NCBI GenBank assembly: GCA_034770075.1
Contig: JAVJAP010000028.1
Location: 616,012-680,011 of the forward strand
Source: Aralia elata
Taxonomy: Eukaryota; Streptophyta; Magnoliopsida; Apiales; Araliaceae
Length of the DNA: 64,000 bases
Direction of reading: 5' to 3'
Made by a program: the position numbers and the translations under genes. The notes beneath the pieces are model-generated. The model was not told the DNA's origin. It saw only the letters and a list, made by a program, of their open reading frames with translations, and did not search any database. The stretch's first letter is position 1. Each line of letters begins with the position of its first letter. This document shows positions 59,079 to 64,000 of this stretch, piece after piece.

Positions 59079-59631
59079 AGTTTTTGGTAGTGACGTGGTT
59101 CTTGAGACTGATAGTCTGCCCGTGCCAAAGCTACAACCGGATGTGCTAATTGATGATGATTCTGATATGGAGGAGAATAGTGGAGATCAAGAAAATACAG
59201 CCGAAGAAGATCTAGCCTTAAGTTCCAACGCTGATGTGCCGATTTTGTTAGTGCCCCATGCACCTTTTCCGCTAAAGCTCAAGGATCCGAGTAGTTTTGC
59301 AATCTCCTGCCTAATTGGTAGTCATGTCGTTGGCAAAACTCTATTTAACATTGGAGCTAGCATTAATATGGAGCCATGGTGGGATGAGAAATGGGTCCAT
59401 GAGAAGTTAGTTGAAGATCCAGTTATGTTCAAAAAGTTTCAATTCAATATTCCGTTCACAAACACAATGGAGCAAATGCCTAGTTATTTGAAGGTTATAA
59501 AGGAGATTTTATCGAAAAAGCGCATGCTAGGTGATTTTGAGTCAATGGCCCTTACAGAAGCAAAGCCCTCAAACGTTTCATTATTACTACTGGATGGAGG
59601 GTTCCTCAATTTTCGAAGGGAAATTGGATAG
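59079..59631 (+). pseudogene. Athila-type protease-region ORF with permuted order
   Basis: The frame is open for 201 codons from 59026. LKLKDPSSFAISCLIGSHVV and TLFNIGASINME form the aspartic protease region, with the catalytic Asp of the DLGAS motif replaced by Asn. The segment FNIPFTNTMEQMPSYLKVIK and ILSKKRMLGDFESMALTE, which in Athila polyproteins precedes the protease, here follows it. The reading continues to a TAG at 59629. It would not make an active protease. Confidence 0.75.
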
Positions 59632-61663
59632 TAGAACATGACGAAGTCAGGCTGACGACTATAAACCAAGCGCTTGATGGGAGGCAACCCAGTCACTTTA
59701 TTTTATTGTTTTAGTTTTGTTTAACTCCATACTTTTGCATGAATTTAATATCTTTAGTAGTTAGTTTTAGGTTTTTCAGTGCTTTGCCAGTATCTCATGT
59801 TCTAACAAGGTTGTGCTAATCCATGCTATGTTGCTTTGAACAGGTAAAAGGTTTTGGGATTACAACAATTGAAGAAAAAAAAATTAAAATTTCAAAAACA
59901 GGGAAACTTCGCCCCGGAGAGAAAATAAGCAGGAGAATCTCGCCCCGGCGAGTAGTCCTCTGTCCATCTTCGTCCCAGTGCACCTGAGCTCGCCCCGGCC
60001 CAACCTCCTCTGTCTATCTTCGCCCGGCACAAATTCTCCCGCCCTGGCGATGTCAGCTAAAAAAAACTTCATTGTTGAAATCCCTTACCTATCTTCAACG
60101 AATTTTCAATTCAATTTTTTCCATTTGAAGTCAATCAAGATGCATGGATTCCATCTTCAACTTGGATCGGAAATATCAATTTGGGGGACTTCGCAAGGGT
60201 GAATCTCAAGCAAAATTAGATATCAACACGCGATCTTCTACGAACTAGCTCTTCACTCCCGCAGATCCAACCGAACAACGCATTCAACTAAAATCAATCA
60301 AAGATGTTCGCGAGGATGAATCCGAGTGTCGTTCCAGTTCCAGTTTCTCGAGCCTTAGTCGTTGCAAGCATTCTCACTTCGAGATTCATAAAATGAGCGT
60401 GATCAAGCACGCCGCTTGACTAGTCAGGGAAGTTCTTTGTTTTAATTTCTTTATTTTGCAAACAATGAGGACATTGTTCATTATGAGTTTGGGGGTGGAT
60501 TTACTGTCATTATATATAGTCATGGCATAGTTTGCATTACATAATTGTTTAGTTCACGTACTACGCATTGTTTAGTTATTTTTGCATACTATAGGAATAA
60601 TTATCTAAAAAAAAGTAAAAATTTTAAAATCACAAAAATTGCATTCCCTTATAGCTTTAGGATCATATAGAATTGCATTTAGGATAGTTTAAGCAATACA
60701 TTGATGTAGAGTATTTAAGGAAGGCCGATGATGAAAATTCTGATCAGTTAGCTAATTAGTTTAGGGAGACGAATAAGGAGTGCTAAATTAGAAATTTTGA
60801 CTGTTCCTGATTTTGTCAAGCTTGAGACCCTTTTAATTCTTTTATGCACATATCCATTTGGTTGAACTAGTTTTAACTTTGAGGAAGTTTATATGTTAAA
60901 TGCTCGTGGAAGATATTTATGAACTCTATATCTTGTTTGATCATAACTTAAAGTGTAATATGAGGAAGAATATAATTGGGAGAAATCTTGGTTAATCTGA
61001 AGAAAAAAAACAGAATAAAAAATTTTGAACCTTCCCCGATTGAATGAATGGATCATGTGGTGGGTTGAGATGGAGCGTAAAACGCACTCACTTATAAACA
61101 CATGCAGCGAGATAGAGTGTAAAATGCACTCGTTTAATTGGAAGTGAGAGAGAGCATAAAACGCACTCACTAAAAAAAGAAAAGAGAATGAAAAGAAAAA
61201 AAATTGAATTTCTGGGGAATGGTTTTAAAAGGGGCTTAAATGTTTTAAATAACCTTGTGATCCTCTAGTTATGTTTTTTTGTATTCGCTTTGAGTTGTGG
61301 AAGATAAGCATATAGAGTTCTTGTTGTTAGATTAATGTTTTTGCTAACTTTAATGATGCATTTGATTACATGAGCTTCTTTGAGTGTTTTTTAGCTAGTT
61401 TGATACATTTGGATTCACACACACATGAAAGGGTTAAAAGTAAGATGAAATTGGTGATAAGTTAAATTTCTGATGGTGCATAAATTTGAAGTCTTGCTGA
61501 ATTGTTAGTTACTGATCTTTGAGGCCTGATATTTGTAATCTATGTTGATTGATTTCTCAGTCGTAATACATCATGCATCTGCATTCATTTAGATAAGTTT
61601 GTTTATTTTTGTTTTTCTTGTGTTTTTGCTTGATCACAAGCAAAGTCTTGAGTTTAGGGTATT
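59632..61663 (+). other. Non-coding 3' internal region of the Athila-type element
   Basis: No ORF with motifs. CGCCCCGG-rich words at 59905-60050; GAGTTTGGGGGTGGATTTAC at 60483 resembles an internal purine tract; ACTCACT and GTAAAACGCACTC repeats at 61075-61165. The tract GAGTTTAGGGTATT ends at the 3' LTR. Confidence 0.6.
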
Positions 61664-62029
61664 TGATGAGTGGGTTTTATACCTGTGAATTAGATATATC
61701 TTAGTCTTATTTATTTATTATCTTTGAGTATTTTTAGTGTCAATTTACTTGTTTATGCAATTGGTTTTGTAGGAAACGGCTTCAGAGAGTAAAAAGAGGA
61801 AAATAGAGCTTAAATGGCATTTCTGTAAATTCTGGACCAGGTCTTCGTCGGGGCCAAGTTTCGCCATGTCGAGATTCTCAGGGCTTAAATTTCTTCGCCG
61901 AGGCGAAGATGCGCGGAAAGGAAAAAAATATGGTAGTTCAGTTATTTTGGGAAGTTGAGTTGGAATTGGATTCTTTCTACTGATTTGATTTAGAAACTAT
62001 AAAAAAGATAGGGAGAGATGGAAATGGGG

Positions 62030-62062
<33 letters not shown>

Positions 62063-62335
62063 TATATACATGATACATTCATAGTTACATACTTATGCAA
62101 GGATTGAGATACGGAGCTGAACTTGGAGGCTAGAAACTTGAGAAGCATCGCGAAGGAATTCAGATTAGAGACTTGTAGATTGAAGAACTTCTACTGAGTT
62201 TTTCTTATCCTCTATCTATATTTGTAATATTAATAGTGATGACTTATCTGGGATCTACGATTTCGATTTTCAGTATGAACTAAATTTGCAAATTAAGGCT
62301 ACAATTGAACATTTTATGATTATGGATTAATTATC
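61664..62335 (+). repeat. Athila-type 3' LTR, interrupted
   Basis: First half of the LTR, colinear with 55418-56090 with scattered differences. It stops at TTATCT where another LTR starts (TGTGACCGAACGAG); the rest is beyond the window. A TATA/TACACAC microsatellite lies at 62032-62066. Confidence 0.85.
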
Positions 62336-63639
62336 TGTGACCGAACGAGAATGTTTGTAACTTATTTTAAATATTTATTGATTAAATAAATATTTTTGAT
62401 GATTTGATTGTTGAATTAATTTGATTAATCGATGAATTTGCTGGTAGATTAATTTAATTATATGTGTTACATTAATTAGATTTAATGTGGAGAATTTTTA
62501 TATTTAAAGTATGTGTTTAATTGAATTTTATTTGATTAAATACATTATTTAAATAATTATAAATTGTGTTATTTCTAATTAATTTAATTAGTAAATTAGA
62601 TATTTTAGTAAATGGTCATTATTAATAAATGAGAATTTTATTTAAATGACATATGTGATTTAATGAAGAATTATTCTATTTTATTTATTTGAATTTTAGT
62701 AAGGTTATTTTAGTTGATTTAAAGTGTGACATGAAACTAATGTAATAAGCTATTTATTAAAATAAAAACCAAAAGAAGGATTTAAAAGGACTTACCAAAC
62801 GAAGCCTTAGAGGGGGTTGGAGTCAGTGAACCCATGATGGGATTAACTGACACCCACTCATCAGACTAATTATATTCTCGTATTCTTTTATCTTTTTTTC
62901 CTAAGTCTAAAATCAGAGAACCAGAGAAGAAAAGGAAGAAAATTTGTGAGAATTTTGAGAATTGAAGAAGGAAATTATTCATCTAGTTGCAAAATCTATC
63001 ACCAAATCAAAGGTAATTCTTAGACTTTAACCTTTGATTTACGTTTTCTTAATTTTCTCCATGAATGCATGTTCTGAGTTTCTCTGTAAACCAAATTGTA
63101 TGGCTAAATCTTTATATAATTTGATGCTAGATGTTAATAAGCATTGTATACTTATGTGTTTTATACGATTTAAATATGATTTAGAGATAATTTAATCGGT
63201 GAAATTATGTTTGTATGAGAATTCAGAAAGTTACAGAGTAATACAGTGTATGAACATGGGTTGAGTGTAAAAAATTGATACTGGTTTTGTATGTTAATTG
63301 ATTAAATTGATAACTTACTTAGATTATGCATGTCAAAATGAAGGAATCAAGTTTTAAACGGATTAATTTGGTTGTATAATGAACTTGTTATGTGTGATTT
63401 CATGATATATTGAAGACACCTATGATAAAAAAATGATAAGAAACCTTAAATTTGATTCTTAGATTCATGATTTATGCCATTTAAAATTGTTAGAATCATG
63501 CTAGAAGGCTTGGGTAACAATTATCTATGAAATATAGTGTCTGGGTATGTTTTAATTTTGACGAATAGAGTAACAAAATGGGAAATTTTGGCCTTTATCT
63601 GCGTTCTTCTGTGCGAACTGCAGAAACTGGAATTCGTAA

Positions 63640-63825
63640 TTCACGGCCCGGCGAGAATTTTGTGAAGGGATTCCTCGCCCCGGCGAGGAGCTCGCCCCGG
63701 CGAGACTTTTGTGAAGCAATTCCCACGCCCCGGCGAGAATTTTGTGGAAGAAATTCCTCGCTCCCGGCGAGGAGCTCGCCCCGGCGAGATGTTTTGTGAA
63801 GGTTTTTCTCGCCCCGGCTCGGGGG
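63640..63825. repeat. CGCCCCGGCGAG motif array
   Basis: At least six copies of CGCCCCGGCGAG or close variants, in the larger pattern CCCGGCGAGAATTTTGTG and CGAGGAGCTCGCCCCGG. GC content is sharply above that of the surroundings. Confidence 0.92.
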
Positions 63826-63828
63826 GAA

Positions 63829-63829
<1 letters not shown>

Positions 63830-63878
<49 letters not shown>
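63830..63878. repeat. Poly(A) run of 49
   Basis: Uninterrupted A tract directly after the GC-motif array, unusually long for this window. A sequencing or assembly artefact is possible. Confidence 0.9.
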
Positions 63879-63881
<3 letters not shown>

Positions 63882-64000
63882 TAAAAAGACGAGAGTAGAA
63901 ATTTTATTCTTTCCTTTGTGATCATGGTTATTGAAATCGCGTTATACCTAAAGCTTAGTGCTAATGTATAAAATGAAAGTTAAATTACTGTGAAAAGTGG

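Larger units (their letters stand above)
55418..62335 (+). mobile_element. Athila-type Ty3/gypsy element, non-autonomous
   Basis: 5' LTR 55418-56753, PBS-like TGTGCCGTTGTCGGGGA at 56760, gag 56931-57475, an inserted related LTR 57480-59078, a protease-region ORF, a long non-coding 3' part and a 3' LTR from 61664 that is interrupted at 62335. No RT, RNase H or integrase is found. GGGAGGCAACCC at 59680 is typical of the region downstream of pol in Athila elements. Confidence 0.82.
62336..64000 (+). mobile_element. Gypsy-type LTR, runs off the window
   Basis: Begins TGTGACCGAACGAG, like the starts at 6415, 30583 and 41594. AT-rich and non-coding as far as seen; carries the GC-motif array at 63640-63825 and a long A-run. 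Its right end is outside the window. Confidence 0.6.

Overview
This is an AT-rich, gene-poor stretch of a plant nuclear genome. The host is a eudicot: there is a decayed TIR-type NBS-LRR (TNL) resistance gene, a class absent from grasses, together with a spliced IQD gene and dense Ty1/copia, Ty3/gypsy, Stowaway, Tourist-like and hAT-like elements. The species cannot be fixed from the sequence. I saw no tRNA, rRNA or CRISPR, and nothing bacterial.

Layout. 1-18,060: one TNL gene, plus strand, entered near the middle of its NB-ARC domain and split by three LTR insertions: an old copia on the minus strand (130-6228), a 3.4-kb solo gypsy-type LTR (6415-9809, TSD ATGAT) and a non-autonomous gag-only copia (11,245-16,543, TSD ATAAA). 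Removing each insert with one target copy brings the TNL frame back into register; stops and frameshifts also show that the gene is dead. 18,061-24,032: intergenic, with two Stowaway MITEs. 24,033-26,582: the only apparently intact host gene, a four-exon IQ-domain (IQD) calmodulin-binding protein on the minus strand, whose first intron is mostly two MITEs. 27,960-41,593: a broken gypsy gag followed by roughly 190-bp tandem units. These units were invaded by an hAT-like MITE (29,899-30,361) and by a large LTR (30,583-41,204), and that LTR was itself invaded by a 6.85-kb element (31,530-38,381).

The 6.85-kb element is the most unusual object here. It has a PBS, a gag gene, a polypurine tract and a perfect 5-bp TSD (TGTAT), but its two 658-bp LTRs lie in inverted rather than direct orientation.

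41,594-54,300: gypsy LTRs in both orientations, three scattered fragments of an endogenous pararetrovirus-like polyprotein, and the 3' half of a minus-strand SIRE/Maximus-type copia whose RT is fused to the RNase H tail by an internal deletion. 54,310-64,000: a chromovirus-like gag-protease fragment cut by an Athila-type gypsy element (55,418 to at least 62,335). That element carries a related LTR inside gag, and its 3' LTR is interrupted by a further gypsy LTR running off the window. Short GC-rich motifs (CGYCGGGGCGA type) recur in several of these LTRs.

Functionally, the IQD gene is the only locus likely to make a working cellular protein. The rest is a record of successive retrotransposition into a resistance gene and into older repeats. 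No transposable element in the window looks fully autonomous.
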